From assembly GCA_023261185.1 (NCBI GenBank), contig JALRJN010000094.1, forward strand, positions 1-37,067: a stretch of 37,067 nt of DNA, written 5' to 3'. Position 1 is the stretch's first letter. Each line of letters starts with the position of its first letter. Under the pieces are notes generated by a model. The model was not told where the DNA came from, made no database searches, and saw only the letters and a program-made list of their open reading frames with translations. Shown here piece after piece: positions 24,297-34,278 of this stretch. The DNA comes from Porticoccus sp. (GTDB lineage Bacteria > Pseudomonadota > Gammaproteobacteria > Pseudomonadales > Porticoccaceae). The position numbers and the translations under genes were made by a program.

Positions 24297-27152
24297 GTGA
24301 AATCACTGGCTGAACTGAACTACAGCAATGAATTTGTCTACCGCCATATTGGTCCCTCCATCGAAGACCAACAGGGAATGCTTGGGGCAATGGGCTACGA
24401 CGATATGGACTCCTTCATTGCCGCGGTGGTGCCCGGTAGCATCCGTTCAACACAGCCACTGGCGCTGGGTGCTTCCTGCACTGAACAACAGGCCCTGGCT
24501 GAGTTGAAAGCCATTGCGGGAAAAAACCGCGTTATGAAATCGTTTATTGGACAGGGCTACTACAACTGTTTCACCCCCAACGTCATTTTGCGCAATGTGC
24601 TCGAAAACCCCGCCTGGTACACCGCTTACACGCCTTACCAACCGGAAATCTCCCAGGGTCGCCTGGAAGCACTGCTGAACTTCCAGACCATGATTACCGA
24701 TCTCACCGGTATGGACCTCGCCAGCGCCTCGCTGCTGGACGAAGGCACGGCAGCAGCCGAGGCCATGACACTGTGTATGCGCATGGCCAAATCCAAGGGT
24801 CGTACGTTCTTTGTGGATCAACAGTGCCTGCCGCAAACCCTGGCGGTTATCCAGACCCGTGCGGAGCCACTGGATATCGACGTAGTGGTGGGCGATCCGG
24901 CAACGCTGGGTGAACACGATTGCTTTGGGGTGCTGTTGCAATACCCCGGTGCCGATGGTGCCGTGCGTGATTTCAGCGATGTGATCGGCCAGGCCCACGA
25001 TAACAAAGCCCTGGTGGTGATGGCGGCAGATATTCTCAGCCTGCTGTTGCTGAAGAGTCCGGCAGAACTGGGTGCAGATGTTGCCATTGGTTCTACCCAG
25101 CGTTTTGGTGTGCCGCTTGGATTCGGTGGCCCGCACGCCGCCTATATGGCTACCCGGGATAATTTCAAACGCTCGTTGCCCGGTCGCCTGGTGGGTGTCT
25201 CCGTAGATAGTCGCGGTAAGCCCGCTTTCCGTCTCGCCCTGCAAACCCGGGAACAGCATATCCGACGTGAGAAAGCCACCAGTAATATCTGTACCGCGCA
25301 GGTATTGTTGGCAGTGATGGCCAGCATGTTCGCCGTGTATCACGGCCCGCAGGGCCTGAAGCGCATTGCCGAGCGGGTTCACTGCCTGACAGCGATTCTC
25401 GCCAAAGGGTTTGAGTCATTGGGCGTGAAAGTTCTGAACGACAGCTTTTTCGATACCCTCACTCTGGAAACCGGTACCAATACCGCCGCTGTTCATGGGG
25501 CGGCTGCCTCTAGGGGCGTGAACCTGCGGGTGATCAACGACACCTGCCTGGGCATTTCACTGGATGAAACCACCACAGCAGAAGATGTGGAAACCCTCTG
25601 GCAGTTGCTCGATGCCAATTCATCTCTCACCGTTGCTGAAGTGGAACCTTCTGCGGCCAGTGGGTTGCCGGAGGCATTGTTGCGCACCAACGAAGTCCTC
25701 ACTCATCCGGTGTTCAACCAGTATCACTCGGAAACAGAGATGTTGCGTTACCTACGCAGTCTGGCGGACAAGGATCTCGCCCTGGACCGGGCCATGATTC
25801 CCTTGGGTTCGTGCACCATGAAACTGAATGCCACCGCTGAAATGCTGCCGGTAACCTGGCCGGAGTTCGGGACGATTCATCCGTTTGCACCCGAAGATCA
25901 GACACAGGGTTACCGACAGATGATCGGTGAAGTCGAGGCCATGCTTTGTGCCGCCACCGGCTACGATGCCGTTTCCCTGCAGCCCAACGCCGGTTCCCAG
26001 GGTGAGTACGCCGGTCTGCTGGCCATTCGTGCCTACCATGAAGGCCGCGGAGACCATGAGCGCAATATTTGCCTGATCCCAAGTTCTGCCCACGGTACCA
26101 ACCCTGCCTCGGCGCAGATGTGCGGAATGAAAGTGGTGGTGGTTGCCTGTGACGATAACGGCAACGTCGACCTGGATGATCTGCGTACCAAGGCCGAACA
26201 ATACAGCGAACAGCTGGCCGCTATTATGGTGACTTACCCGTCCACCCATGGGGTGTTCGAGGAGGGTATCACCGAAATCTGCGAGATTATTCATGCCCAT
26301 GGTGGGCAGGTGTATATCGATGGCGCGAACCTGAATGCCATGGTGGGGTTGTGTCAGCCCGGGCAGTTTGGTGGCGATGTTTCCCACCTTAACCTGCATA
26401 AAACGTTCTGTATTCCCCACGGCGGCGGTGGCCCCGGTGTTGGCCCCGTGGCGGTCAAACAGCATCTGGCGGCGTACCTGCCTGGGCATGTCAGTAGCGG
26501 GGAAGCAACCCCAGTGGGGGCCGTATCCGCAGCTCCCTGGGGCAGTGCCAGTATTCTGCCCATCACCTGGATGTATATCCGCATGATGGGTGCTGAGGGT
26601 CTGAAGCAGGCGACCGAAGGCGCAATTCTCAATGCCAACTATGTGGCCCACCGTCTCAAGGATGCCTACCCGATACTGTATACCGGTGCCAACGACCGGG
26701 TTGCTCACGAATGTATTGTCGACCTCGCCGCTATCAAGGAAGCGTCGGGTATCACCGTCGACGACGTGGCCAAACGCCTGATTGATTACGGCTTTCATGC
26801 TCCGACCATGTCTTTCCCGGTGCCCGGTACGTTGATGATCGAACCCACTGAAAGTGAATCCCGTGAGGAGCTTGACCGTTTCTGCGATGCCATGCTGCAG
26901 ATCCGCGAAGAGATCGCCGCCGTAGAGAGGGGCGAGTACCCACTGGATGACAACGTTTTGTGCGGTGCGCCACATACGGCAGATGAACTGGTTGATGATA
27001 ATTGGGGGCGTGCCTACTCTCGACAGCAGGCGGCATACCCACTGGTAACACTCAAGGAAGGGAAATACTGGTCGCCAGTCGGTAGGATTGACAATGTATA
27101 TGGAGACCGCAATCTGGTTTGCGCCTGTTTGCCGCTCTCGGAGTACCAATAG
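24297..27152 (+). CDS. gcvP: Glycine dehydrogenase (decarboxylating), P protein
   Basis: A 951-residue single-chain pyridoxal-phosphate enzyme that decarboxylates glycine and loads aminomethyl onto lipoyl-GcvH. The N-terminal part corresponds to the alpha-type subunit ([34 protein letters not shown]); the C-terminal part holds the PLP lysine K702 in LNLHKTF followed by the glycine-rich [11 protein letters not shown] loop. Full length for the family. The start is a GTG at 24297 with CTGGAG upstream. It is probably co-expressed with gcvT across the palindromic repeat. The cognate GcvH must be encoded elsewhere. Confidence 0.97.
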   Translation: MKSLAELNYSNEFVYRHIGPSIEDQQGMLGAMGYDDMDSFIAAVVPGSIRSTQPLALGASCTEQQALAELKAIAGKNRVMKSFIGQGYYNCFTPNVILRNVLENPAWYTAYTPYQPEISQGRLEALLNFQTMITDLTGMDLASASLLDEGTAAAEAMTLCMRMAKSKGRTFFVDQQCLPQTLAVIQTRAEPLDIDVVVGDPATLGEHDCFGVLLQYPGADGAVRDFSDVIGQAHDNKALVVMAADILSLLLLKSPAELGADVAIGSTQRFGVPLGFGGPHAAYMATRDNFKRSLPGRLVGVSVDSRGKPAFRLALQTREQHIRREKATSNICTAQVLLAVMASMFAVYHGPQGLKRIAERVHCLTAILAKGFESLGVKVLNDSFFDTLTLETGTNTAAVHGAAASRGVNLRVINDTCLGISLDETTTAEDVETLWQLLDANSSLTVAEVEPSAASGLPEALLRTNEVLTHPVFNQYHSETEMLRYLRSLADKDLALDRAMIPLGSCTMKLNATAEMLPVTWPEFGTIHPFAPEDQTQGYRQMIGEVEAMLCAATGYDAVSLQPNAGSQGEYAGLLAIRAYHEGRGDHERNICLIPSSAHGTNPASAQMCGMKVVVVACDDNGNVDLDDLRTKAEQYSEQLAAIMVTYPSTHGVFEEGITEICEIIHAHGGQVYIDGANLNAMVGLCQPGQFGGDVSHLNLHKTFCIPHGGGGPGVGPVAVKQHLAAYLPGHVSSGEATPVGAVSAAPWGSASILPITWMYIRMMGAEGLKQATEGAILNANYVAHRLKDAYPILYTGANDRVAHECIVDLAAIKEASGITVDDVAKRLIDYGFHAPTMSFPVPGTLMIEPTESESREELDRFCDAMLQIREEIAAVERGEYPLDDNVLCGAPHTADELVDDNWGRAYSRQQAAYPLVTLKEGKYWSPVGRIDNVYGDRNLVCACLPLSEYQ

Positions 27153-27839
27153 TTGCCATTTAACCAACGTGACACGACAAGCCATGTCAGAAAATTAGTT
27201 AAGAAGGCGTGGCTTCTAATCGCAATAAGTTTGCTGCCTGTCATGGTCACGGCAGCAAACTACCGTGTCACTGTCACAGGTGCCGATGGCTTGCCGGTTG
27301 AGGATGCCGTGGTCGAGTTGCTGCCTGAAATACCATCAGAAGCCGACCCAGAGACCGCACCTCTCCACAACATGAGTCAGAAAAACCGCACCTTTATTCC
27401 TTTTGTGATGGCGGTGACAAAGGATGAACAGGTCACATTCCCCAACCTTGACCGAACCCGTCACCATGTTTACTCCTTTTCTCCCGCTAAACCGTTCGAA
27501 TTGAAACTCTACGTGGGAACACCGAGGGAACCGGTGGTGTTTGATCGCCCTGGGGTGGTCGCCATTGGCTGTAATATCCACGACTACATGCAGGCCTTTA
27601 TCTATGTGTCGGAAAGCCCTTATGTGGCGGTGACTGATACTGGCGGTGCGGTAGTATTGGCCGGGCTGCCAGAGGGTAATTTCCGCCTGAAAGTCTGGCA
27701 CCCGTGGCAGATCGGCGGACAGCTGGAATCAACCGTGACGCTTCCCGCGGCCTCCTCAGATTCCCAAATCGTAATCGACATCCAACGACAGGAAAAACCG
27801 GCTCCCCCACCTGCCGGTTTTGGTGGTTTCGGGTTATGA
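27153..27839 (+). CDS. Periplasmic cupredoxin-like protein (methylamine-utilization-type)
   Basis: A 228-residue secreted protein: signal peptide from the TTG start (basic KLVKKAW, then LLIAISLLPVMVTAA), a beta-rich first half and a plastocyanin-like part. Possible copper ligands are in RTRHHVYSFS (H104 or H105) and GCNIHDYM (C140, H143, M146), the expected His-Cys-His-Met set. Proteins of this type are often annotated as methylamine utilization proteins, but no methylamine genes are nearby. The C-terminus is proline/glycine-rich. The TTG start right after the gcvP stop is supported by GGAG 10 nt upstream; no in-frame ATG precedes the signal segment. It lies 12 bp upstream of the EAL sensor gene. 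Confidence 0.8.
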   Translation: MPFNQRDTTSHVRKLVKKAWLLIAISLLPVMVTAANYRVTVTGADGLPVEDAVVELLPEIPSEADPETAPLHNMSQKNRTFIPFVMAVTKDEQVTFPNLDRTRHHVYSFSPAKPFELKLYVGTPREPVVFDRPGVVAIGCNIHDYMQAFIYVSESPYVAVTDTGGAVVLAGLPEGNFRLKVWHPWQIGGQLESTVTLPAASSDSQIVIDIQRQEKPAPPPAGFGGFGL

Positions 27840-27851
27840 GAGCGGCTGGCG

Positions 27852-30185
27852 ATGAATAGCTTCCGCAACCGACTGGTGATGTCGCTGGTAGTGCTGCTGA
27901 TGCTGGTGCAGTTGGTGACAGCTATTTTTGTCCTCAATGCTGCCCACAGGGAGCAATCAGTTCAGCAAGAGAAAAGCCTGGATGTCGGTATCAATGTGTT
28001 TCGTGAAGTGTTGGCCAATCGCTCTCAGCAGCTCAGCCAGTCACTGTCTGTCTTAAGCGCGGACTTCGGTTTCAAGCGTGCCATTGCCACCGGGGAAAAT
28101 GAGACCATTCTTTCCGTACTCGAAAATCATGGCAGTCGCATCGGTGCAGATGCTGCTGTTTTACTCTCTCCACAAGGTGAACTGGTTTTCTCCAGCCTGC
28201 CGGGCATTGTTGAAAGCGATGTCAATGCGCTATTTAAGCTGGCGACAGATAGCAGTACGTCCGGGATAGGGCAGACCCTTGCCTTTGACAATGGCAGTTA
28301 TCAATTTGTCATGCAGCCTGTAAAAGCGCCAACATTGATTGCCTGGGTTGGCATGGGCTTTATGCTGGATAAACAGGTGGCTCAGCAAGCCAAGGCGATT
28401 ACCGGGGTCGATATCAGTTTTATCAGTCGTGATAGAAGTGGGCGGTACGCAATCCAGTCCACCCTGGGTGCCACTGCACAAGCCTACATAGTGCCCCGTA
28501 TGCAACGTTTGTCCGGATTGGAAATACTGGCGGCTGAAGGATTTCCTGAACACTTTCTGTCCTTTGCCGTGAGGCTTAATGACCGGGCGTCAGACCTTTG
28601 GGCGGTGCTGCACCTATCCAATTTGAAGTGGGAAGAAAACTTCCTGCAATTGCGGAATACGTTGTTATCGATATTTGCCGTTACGCTGGGTCTATCGCTA
28701 ATTGTGACCATGTGGCTATCGGGCAGCCTGGTACGCCCTGTTAACACCCTGGTGCAGTATGCCCGGAAAATCGGCCAGGGAGAGAAACCGTCACCAATTC
28801 ATAAGGCTCCGGTAGAACTGCAGGTACTGGCAGACACCCTGACGGTGATGAGGGACAACATTGAGTCACGGGAGCAGGATCTGATTTACCAGTCCTCTCA
28901 CGACAGTCTTACTGGCCTCTTTAATCGTTTTGCTGCAAAGCGTCATTTGGCAGCGGAGGGGCAGCAACTTTCCGGCACGCTGGTGCTGATGGACCTGAAA
29001 AGTTTCCGTCACATCAATGACACCATTGGATTTGCCAATGCCGACACCCTGCTGGTGCTTTTTGCCAGGCGACTTGAGCAGTTGAGTCCGGCCCCGGACT
29101 TTCTGGCGCGTCTGGATGGCGATGCCTTCCTGCTGCTCTATAACGGGGGCATAGCCGAGGAAGAGTTGCATCGGGCGCTGGATATTCTGGAGTCGCCTTA
29201 CCCCATCAGAAACACCGATATCTCCGTCAAAATTCGCACCGGTACATTGTCGTTGGCGGAACACGGAGGCTCTGTCGGGGCGCTGTTACGTCGGGTGGAA
29301 ATTGCGCTGATGCAGGCCTGTCAGGAGGATGCCCGCATTGTGGCCTACCGCTCTGGAGAGGATGAGAAATATCAGCGTGAACTGTCCATTATCAGCGAAC
29401 TGCGTCGCAGCGTGGAGCAGGGGCATTTTTACCTGGTCTATCAGCCCAAAGTGGATATTCAGAATGGCTTCTGCTCCGGGGCCGAAGCGTTGATTCGCTG
29501 GGAGCACCCGGAAATGGGTCAGATCAGACCGGATGAGTTCATCATGCTTGCTGAAAGTACCGGCAATATCGACCTGATCAGTCAGTGGGTGTTAACCGAG
29601 GCCATAAATCAACTGGCGGTTTGGCAACAAAAGGGCATGGAAATCAAACTGGCAGTTAACCTGTCTGCCCATGACCTGGTGAATGAAAGCCTGCCTGCAA
29701 TCATCGACCAAATGTTGAAAGAGCATAATCTGCCGGCCCGTTATCTGGCGATAGAGGTCACCGAGGGGGCTGTGATGAAAGATCCACTGGTGGCGGTGGG
29801 CGTGCTTCAGCGCTTTCGTGATCTGGGTATTTCTATTGCAATTGATGATTTCGGTACCGGCCATTCTTCTCTGGCTTACCTGAAAATGTTGCCGGTCAAC
29901 GAGGTGAAAATTGACCGGAGTTTCGTCAAGGATATGCTCACCAACGACCATGACGCGATGATCGTGCAAACCAGTATCGCGCTGACCCATAGCCTGGGCT
30001 TTAACGTCACCGCAGAAGGTGTGGAAGAGCAGGAGACCGTCGACCTGTTGAAAACACAGGGCTGCGACATTGTTCAGGGTTACGTGTATTCGCGGCCGTT
30101 AGAAGCCATGGAATTTACCCAATGGTTCAACCAGTTTAATCAGCTGACAGAGCAACAGGCAGATCATCATGAAAGTATCGCTTAA
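27852..30185 (+). CDS. Membrane sensor with degenerate GGDEF and intact EAL domains
   Basis: A 777-residue c-di-GMP protein. TM1 (about 8-30), a periplasmic Cache-like sensor (31-265), TM2 (about 270-292), HAMP (SLVRPVNTLVQYARKIG), a GGDEF domain with the signature altered to DGDAF (422-426), and a C-terminal EAL domain. The EAL domain keeps its catalytic set: E545 (EAL), N603, E635 in EVTEGA, D665/D666 in IDDFGTG, K686 and E722 in AEGVEEQ. It is thus predicted to be a phosphodiesterase, with the GGDEF domain perhaps regulatory. Packed between a cupredoxin-like gene and a DUF3034 gene (17-bp overlap), it may sense a periplasmic redox or copper signal (inference). Confidence 0.93.
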   Translation: MNSFRNRLVMSLVVLLMLVQLVTAIFVLNAAHREQSVQQEKSLDVGINVFREVLANRSQQLSQSLSVLSADFGFKRAIATGENETILSVLENHGSRIGADAAVLLSPQGELVFSSLPGIVESDVNALFKLATDSSTSGIGQTLAFDNGSYQFVMQPVKAPTLIAWVGMGFMLDKQVAQQAKAITGVDISFISRDRSGRYAIQSTLGATAQAYIVPRMQRLSGLEILAAEGFPEHFLSFAVRLNDRASDLWAVLHLSNLKWEENFLQLRNTLLSIFAVTLGLSLIVTMWLSGSLVRPVNTLVQYARKIGQGEKPSPIHKAPVELQVLADTLTVMRDNIESREQDLIYQSSHDSLTGLFNRFAAKRHLAAEGQQLSGTLVLMDLKSFRHINDTIGFANADTLLVLFARRLEQLSPAPDFLARLDGDAFLLLYNGGIAEEELHRALDILESPYPIRNTDISVKIRTGTLSLAEHGGSVGALLRRVEIALMQACQEDARIVAYRSGEDEKYQRELSIISELRRSVEQGHFYLVYQPKVDIQNGFCSGAEALIRWEHPEMGQIRPDEFIMLAESTGNIDLISQWVLTEAINQLAVWQQKGMEIKLAVNLSAHDLVNESLPAIIDQMLKEHNLPARYLAIEVTEGAVMKDPLVAVGVLQRFRDLGISIAIDDFGTGHSSLAYLKMLPVNEVKIDRSFVKDMLTNDHDAMIVQTSIALTHSLGFNVTAEGVEEQETVDLLKTQGCDIVQGYVYSRPLEAMEFTQWFNQFNQLTEQQADHHESIA

Positions 30186-31023
30186 AGTGAATGCCGTCTG
30201 GCTGTTGGGGCTGTTTCTGCTGTGCAGTTCAGAGTGGGCCGTGGCCGACGGCAGCCGTGTGACGGCTACCGGAGGTGCCACCAGCATTGAAGGCAGTGCC
30301 GGTGGCGGGGTTGTTCCCTGGGCGATCATTAACGGTTATGGCAGCAGTGATGAGTGGTCGGCCACAGCGGTGGCGACGGGCGTGTTTGTGGATGATTACA
30401 CCCTGAAAGTGATCGGCGCGTCGGTTTCTTACGATAACCGCATTGAACTTTCATATGCCCGACAAAGGCTGAAGCTGGATACCATCGGTGGCTACCTTGA
30501 GCAGGATATTTACGGTGTTAAATACAAAGTGGCCGGAGAGCTGCTCTACACCCGCATGCCGCAAATTTCGGTTGGGCTGCAGTACAAAACAGTCGATGAT
30601 TTCTTCCTGCCGGAAGCAGTCGGAGCCAGGGATGATAGCGGTATCGATTACTACATCGCCGCCAGCAAGGTTTTTTTTGATGCCTTTATGGGGCGCAATG
30701 TCTTAGTTAACGGCACGCTGCGAGCGACCAAGGCGAACCAGGGAGGACTGTTAGGGTTTGGTAGTGCGGATAACAATGACTATGAACTGATGAATGAAGT
30801 CGCCGTTGCGCTGCTGCTGACGGACAACCTGGTAATGGGTATGGACTACCGGGAAAAACCCGATGAGTTGGATTTTGCCGGAGAGGATGATTGGCAGGAT
30901 TTCTTTATCGGCTGGTTCGCCAACAAGAACTTCTCTGTTGTGTTGGCGTACGCCGATCTTGGCAGCATTGCTGGGCTCGATAACCAGAAAGGCTGGTACC
31001 TGTCTTTTGAGGCCGCGTTATGA
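30169..31023 (+). CDS. DUF3034 family probable outer-membrane protein
   Basis: A 284-residue protein with a signal peptide (VWLLGLFLLCSSEWAVA) and the DUF3034 signature TGGATSIEGSAGGGVVPWAI. The remainder alternates polar and hydrophobic residues with many aromatic ends (YLEQDIYGVKYKVAGELLY) and finishes in WYLSFEAAL, consistent with an outer-membrane beta-barrel. Function is unknown. It overlaps the EAL gene by 17 bp and the hemoglobin gene by 4 bp (ATGA), so all four genes are almost certainly co-translated. It may supply an outer-membrane path or anchor for the module (inference). Confidence 0.87.
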   Translation: MKVSLKVNAVWLLGLFLLCSSEWAVADGSRVTATGGATSIEGSAGGGVVPWAIINGYGSSDEWSATAVATGVFVDDYTLKVIGASVSYDNRIELSYARQRLKLDTIGGYLEQDIYGVKYKVAGELLYTRMPQISVGLQYKTVDDFFLPEAVGARDDSGIDYYIAASKVFFDAFMGRNVLVNGTLRATKANQGGLLGFGSADNNDYELMNEVAVALLLTDNLVMGMDYREKPDELDFAGEDDWQDFFIGWFANKNFSVVLAYADLGSIAGLDNQKGWYLSFEAAL

Positions 31024-31445
31024 AGTTGCTACAGGCCATCTTCTTCGTTTGGGTGATTGGCCTCTCTGGTTGCGCCAGTCAAACCGGTCAGCCCGTACTG
31101 TATGACAGGTTGGGTGGTGACGCCGGAGTTACTGCAATTGTCGATAACCTGTTACAGAAAATGGCCAGGGATGAAGCCATCGCCCGACATTTTCGCGATA
31201 CGGATATCAGTTTGTTTCGCCAGGGATTGATCGACAAGCTGTGTGTCGTTAGTGATGGCCCCTGTGAATACACCGGTGACACCATGCGCAACAGCCATAA
31301 AGGTTTCAATATCAGTGGCGCCGAATTCGATGCACTGGTGCAACACCTGATTCATGCCATGCAGGAGGAAAATACCCCCATTGCTGCGCGGAATGCTTTG
31401 CTGGGACGCCTGGCTCCTATGTATTCCGATGTGGTCTATCAGTAG
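31020..31445 (+). CDS. Lipidated group 1 truncated hemoglobin
   Basis: A 141-residue truncated hemoglobin with a lipobox (LSGC, C18), which should place a heme protein at the outer membrane or in the periplasm. Globin landmarks: YDRLGGDAGVTAIVDNLL, HFRDTD, LIDKLCVVSDGPCEYTG and the proximal histidine H93 in MRNSHKGFNIS, all close to TrHbN-type proteins. Most truncated hemoglobins are cytosolic, so the lipid anchor is notable. Its start overlaps the DUF3034 stop (ATGA). Roles in NO or O2 chemistry are typical of the family. Its neighbours suggest supply or sensing for the EAL sensor. Confidence 0.92.
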   Translation: MKLLQAIFFVWVIGLSGCASQTGQPVLYDRLGGDAGVTAIVDNLLQKMARDEAIARHFRDTDISLFRQGLIDKLCVVSDGPCEYTGDTMRNSHKGFNISGAEFDALVQHLIHAMQEENTPIAARNALLGRLAPMYSDVVYQ

Positions 31446-31563
31446 CCTTGTAGCACAAGGTGCATTCTTAGCCTGTAACTGACCCATCAGCTCTCTTGTT
31501 TGTCACTATTCTTTCTCCCAAAGAATCCGCCAAGAGACGTTACAAGTTTGCTAGAGTAACCGG

Positions 31564-32118
31564 ATGAAAATTTCCCCCAAATACTTTGCTATTTGCATGT
31601 TGTCACTGGTTCTGACCGGCTGTTTAGGCATGCCCGATGGCGTTGAGCCGGTGGGCAACTTTGACCGGCAAGCCTACCTGGGACAGTGGTATGAAATAGC
31701 CCGACTGGATCATTCCTTCGAACGGGGGCTGTCCCACGTGACAGCTGAGTACAGCCTCAGGGACGACGGGGGCATACGGGTGATCAACCGGGGTTACGAT
31801 GCTGCCGCAGGGGAGTGGAAGTCTGCCGAGGGCAGAGCTTATTTCACCGGTGATCCCCGGGTAGCACACCTCAAAGTCTCTTTCTTTGGGCCCTTTTTCA
31901 GCTCTTATGTGGTGTTTGGGCTGGACCATGAACATTATCAATACGCCTTTGTCTCCGGTTACAACCGAAATTATTTATGGCTGCTGGCGAGATCTCCCGA
32001 GGTGGATGACGGTGTGCTATCGACTTTCACAGAAAAGGCGCAACAGTTGGGGTTCGATACCGGACAGTTAATTTTCCCGGACCATCAGCCCATACCTTCA
32101 TCCCCGAAGTCTGATTGA
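31564..32118 (+). CDS. blc: Outer-membrane lipocalin (Blc-like)
   Basis: A 184-residue lipoprotein: lipobox LTGC (C20), lipocalin motif YLGQWYEIARLDHSFERG and the second conserved segment FGPFFSSYVVFGLD, then YNRNYLWLLARSP. It matches bacterial lipocalin Blc, which binds lysophospholipids or fatty acids and is linked to membrane stress. Preceded by a 118-bp gap with no clear promoter. It lies next to the sodium/proton antiporter gene. Confidence 0.93.
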   Translation: MKISPKYFAICMLSLVLTGCLGMPDGVEPVGNFDRQAYLGQWYEIARLDHSFERGLSHVTAEYSLRDDGGIRVINRGYDAAAGEWKSAEGRAYFTGDPRVAHLKVSFFGPFFSSYVVFGLDHEHYQYAFVSGYNRNYLWLLARSPEVDDGVLSTFTEKAQQLGFDTGQLIFPDHQPIPSSPKSD

Positions 32119-32193
32119 TTTTCAACAAGCCGGTTAGGCAATGACAAGTGGTTGCTCAATGGATAAAGTGAGTGAAATATTGCGGAGTGCACG

Positions 32194-33423
32194 ATGGGTA
32201 ATCATGTAGAGGAAGTAATGGTGGATAGGGATGAGTCTGTTCTCTCCCGGTTTCTGAGAATGGAGTCATCCGGTGGTATTGTGCTGATCCTGGCGGCAGT
32301 GGCTGCCATGATCTGTGCCAATTCGCCGCTGCAACCCTACTACGACTTGATACTCGATACGCCCGTAGCCGTGCAGGTTGGCGAGCTGCTTGTTTCCAAA
32401 CCCCTGTTGCTTTGGGTCAACGATGGTTTGATGGCCATCTTCTTCTTCCTGGTGGGCCTGGAACTCAAGCGCGAGCTTATGGAAGGAGAGCTGGCAGAGG
32501 TTCGCAACATTGTGCTGCCCGGTGTGGGCGCGATTGGTGGCATGGCGGTTCCCGCACTGATTTATCTTTTGTTTAATCAGGGCGATGAGGCTGGGCTGCG
32601 TGGCTGGGCCATACCGGCAGCCACCGATATCGCCTTTGCTCTGGGGGTGTTGTCACTGCTGGGCTCCCGGGTGCCAGTGTCTATCAAGATTTTCCTCACC
32701 TCACTGGCCATTTTTGATGATGTCGGCGCGATCCTGATTATTGCGGTGTTCTATACGGACAATATTTCCTTTACCGCGCTGGTGGTGGTTGGCCTGTGCC
32801 TACCGGTGCTGTTTCTTCTGAACCGTTTTAACGTAGAGTCAAAAAGCCTGTATATCGCCGCCGGCACCATTATGTGGGTGGCGATGTTGAAGTCCGGCGT
32901 ACATGCCACATTGGCCGGGGTGTTAATGGCCATCTTTATCCCGCTGAGGACACCTGCCGGTGTGTCGCCTCTCAAAATTATGGAGCACGACCTGCATGCG
33001 CTGGTGGCCTTTTTTGTTCTGCCGGTGTTTGCATTTGCCAATGCCGGTCTCAACCTTAGTGGCGTCGGCATGGAGCAGTTGCTACACCCGGTTCCTCTGG
33101 GGATCGCCCTGGGCCTCTTCGCCGGAAAGCAGATAGGTGTGTTTGGCTTCTGTTGGCTGGCGGTGAAACTGGGTATTACCGCATTGCCTGAAAAAGTCAG
33201 CTGGTCAGCGTTGTATGGTACTGCCGCATTGTGTGGCATCGGCTTTACCATGAGCCTGTTTATCGGCTCCCTGGCATTTGAGCCTTCGGCTGTGAACAGG
33301 CTGTTTGACGAGCGCCTGGGGATTATTGTCGGCTCCCTGCTTTCCGGTGTGGTGGGCTACCTGGTGCTGCGTCGGTCGCTGCGGGCTTCCAATCCGGACG
33401 AATTAGAAGCCAAGGCTTCTTAA
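32194..33423 (+). CDS. nhaA: Na+/H+ antiporter NhaA
   Basis: A 409-residue inner-membrane antiporter exporting Na+ for H+. It has NhaA motifs ESSGGIVLILAAVAAM, FFLVGLELKRELMEGEL, PAATDIAFALGVLSLLG (D145) and the ion-binding aspartates D175/D176 in LAIFDDVGAI. About eleven hydrophobic segments, normal length. The ATG at 32194 follows GCGGAG at good spacing. Fits a marine or salt-exposed lifestyle. Intact. Confidence 0.97.
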   Translation: MGNHVEEVMVDRDESVLSRFLRMESSGGIVLILAAVAAMICANSPLQPYYDLILDTPVAVQVGELLVSKPLLLWVNDGLMAIFFFLVGLELKRELMEGELAEVRNIVLPGVGAIGGMAVPALIYLLFNQGDEAGLRGWAIPAATDIAFALGVLSLLGSRVPVSIKIFLTSLAIFDDVGAILIIAVFYTDNISFTALVVVGLCLPVLFLLNRFNVESKSLYIAAGTIMWVAMLKSGVHATLAGVLMAIFIPLRTPAGVSPLKIMEHDLHALVAFFVLPVFAFANAGLNLSGVGMEQLLHPVPLGIALGLFAGKQIGVFGFCWLAVKLGITALPEKVSWSALYGTAALCGIGFTMSLFIGSLAFEPSAVNRLFDERLGIIVGSLLSGVVGYLVLRRSLRASNPDELEAKAS

Positions 33424-33444
33424 TACCGTTGTTCTAAATACGGA

Positions 33445-34278
33445 TTATTCCGCCACCAGCTGCTCACAGCGATAAAAGCCGCCCGGTTCACCCAGGGTGT
33501 CGAGCAGCTCCGGCAGCAGTTGCTGCATCCAGGACAACAAGGTCCAGGGCGGGTTGATCACAATCATGCCCGACCCGGTCATGCCCCGTTCGGGGCTATC
33601 TGCCCGAACTGCCAGCTCGAATAACTGGATGGAGCGAATGCCACTGTTGCTTAGTTGCCGCTCCAGAGTCTCGATCCGCGACCGATCCACCACCGGGTAC
33701 CACAGGGCGTACACACCGTTGGCAAATTTGCGGTGGGCCTTGCCGAGAAACTCCACCACCTTCTGGTAATCACTTTTGATTTCGTAGGGCGGGTCCATCA
33801 GTACCAGCCCACGTTTAGCTGTGGGTGGAAGGTGGGCCAGCAGACCGTTAAAGCCATCGCCGGAATCACAACGAACATGTCGATCAACTGCCATCAGTTG
33901 CTGTAGGGCTGCAAAATCTGCCGGGTGGGCCTCGTAAAGCCAGGCGCAGTCTTTTTCCCGAAGGTATTGCTGGGCCAGCCAGGGGGAGCCGGGGTAGCAA
34001 TTGAGATTGTTCCCTCCATTGGCCCGGTTAACCAGTGACAGGTAATTTTGAAGCTGCGGAAAGTCTTCTGCAGAAAGCCGCGCGATACCACCCTGATACT
34101 CCGCCGTCTTACCAGCCTGCGGGGTATCGAGACGATACATGCCCGCACCGGCATGGGTGTCGATGTACTCGAAGGGTTTGTCCTTGAGGGTCATGTATTC
34201 AAGCAATTCCACCAGCACGATGTGCTTCAGCACATCGGCGAAATTGCCCGCATGAAAACCGTGGCGATAACTCAACAT
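33445..34278 (-). CDS. rlmJ: 23S rRNA (adenine2030-N6)-methyltransferase RlmJ
   Basis: A 277-residue SAM-dependent methyltransferase modifying A2030 of 23S rRNA. The N-terminus MLSYRHGFHAGNFADVLKH is the family signature, DTHAGAGMY contacts SAM, and the catalytic DPPY is at residues 162-165, with EIKSDY after it. I chose ATG 34278; an in-frame GTG four codons earlier is less likely, because the protein family starts with MLSYRH. It converges on nhaA. Confidence 0.96.
   Translation of the reverse strand: MLSYRHGFHAGNFADVLKHIVLVELLEYMTLKDKPFEYIDTHAGAGMYRLDTPQAGKTAEYQGGIARLSAEDFPQLQNYLSLVNRANGGNNLNCYPGSPWLAQQYLREKDCAWLYEAHPADFAALQQLMAVDRHVRCDSGDGFNGLLAHLPPTAKRGLVLMDPPYEIKSDYQKVVEFLGKAHRKFANGVYALWYPVVDRSRIETLERQLSNSGIRSIQLFELAVRADSPERGMTGSGMIVINPPWTLLSWMQQLLPELLDTLGEPGGFYRCEQLVAE

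Noticed and set aside
25752-27185. 477-codon open frame antisense to gcvP
   Set aside because: Overlaps a fully conserved enzyme. Its composition is the expected reverse-strand artefact of a GC-rich gene.
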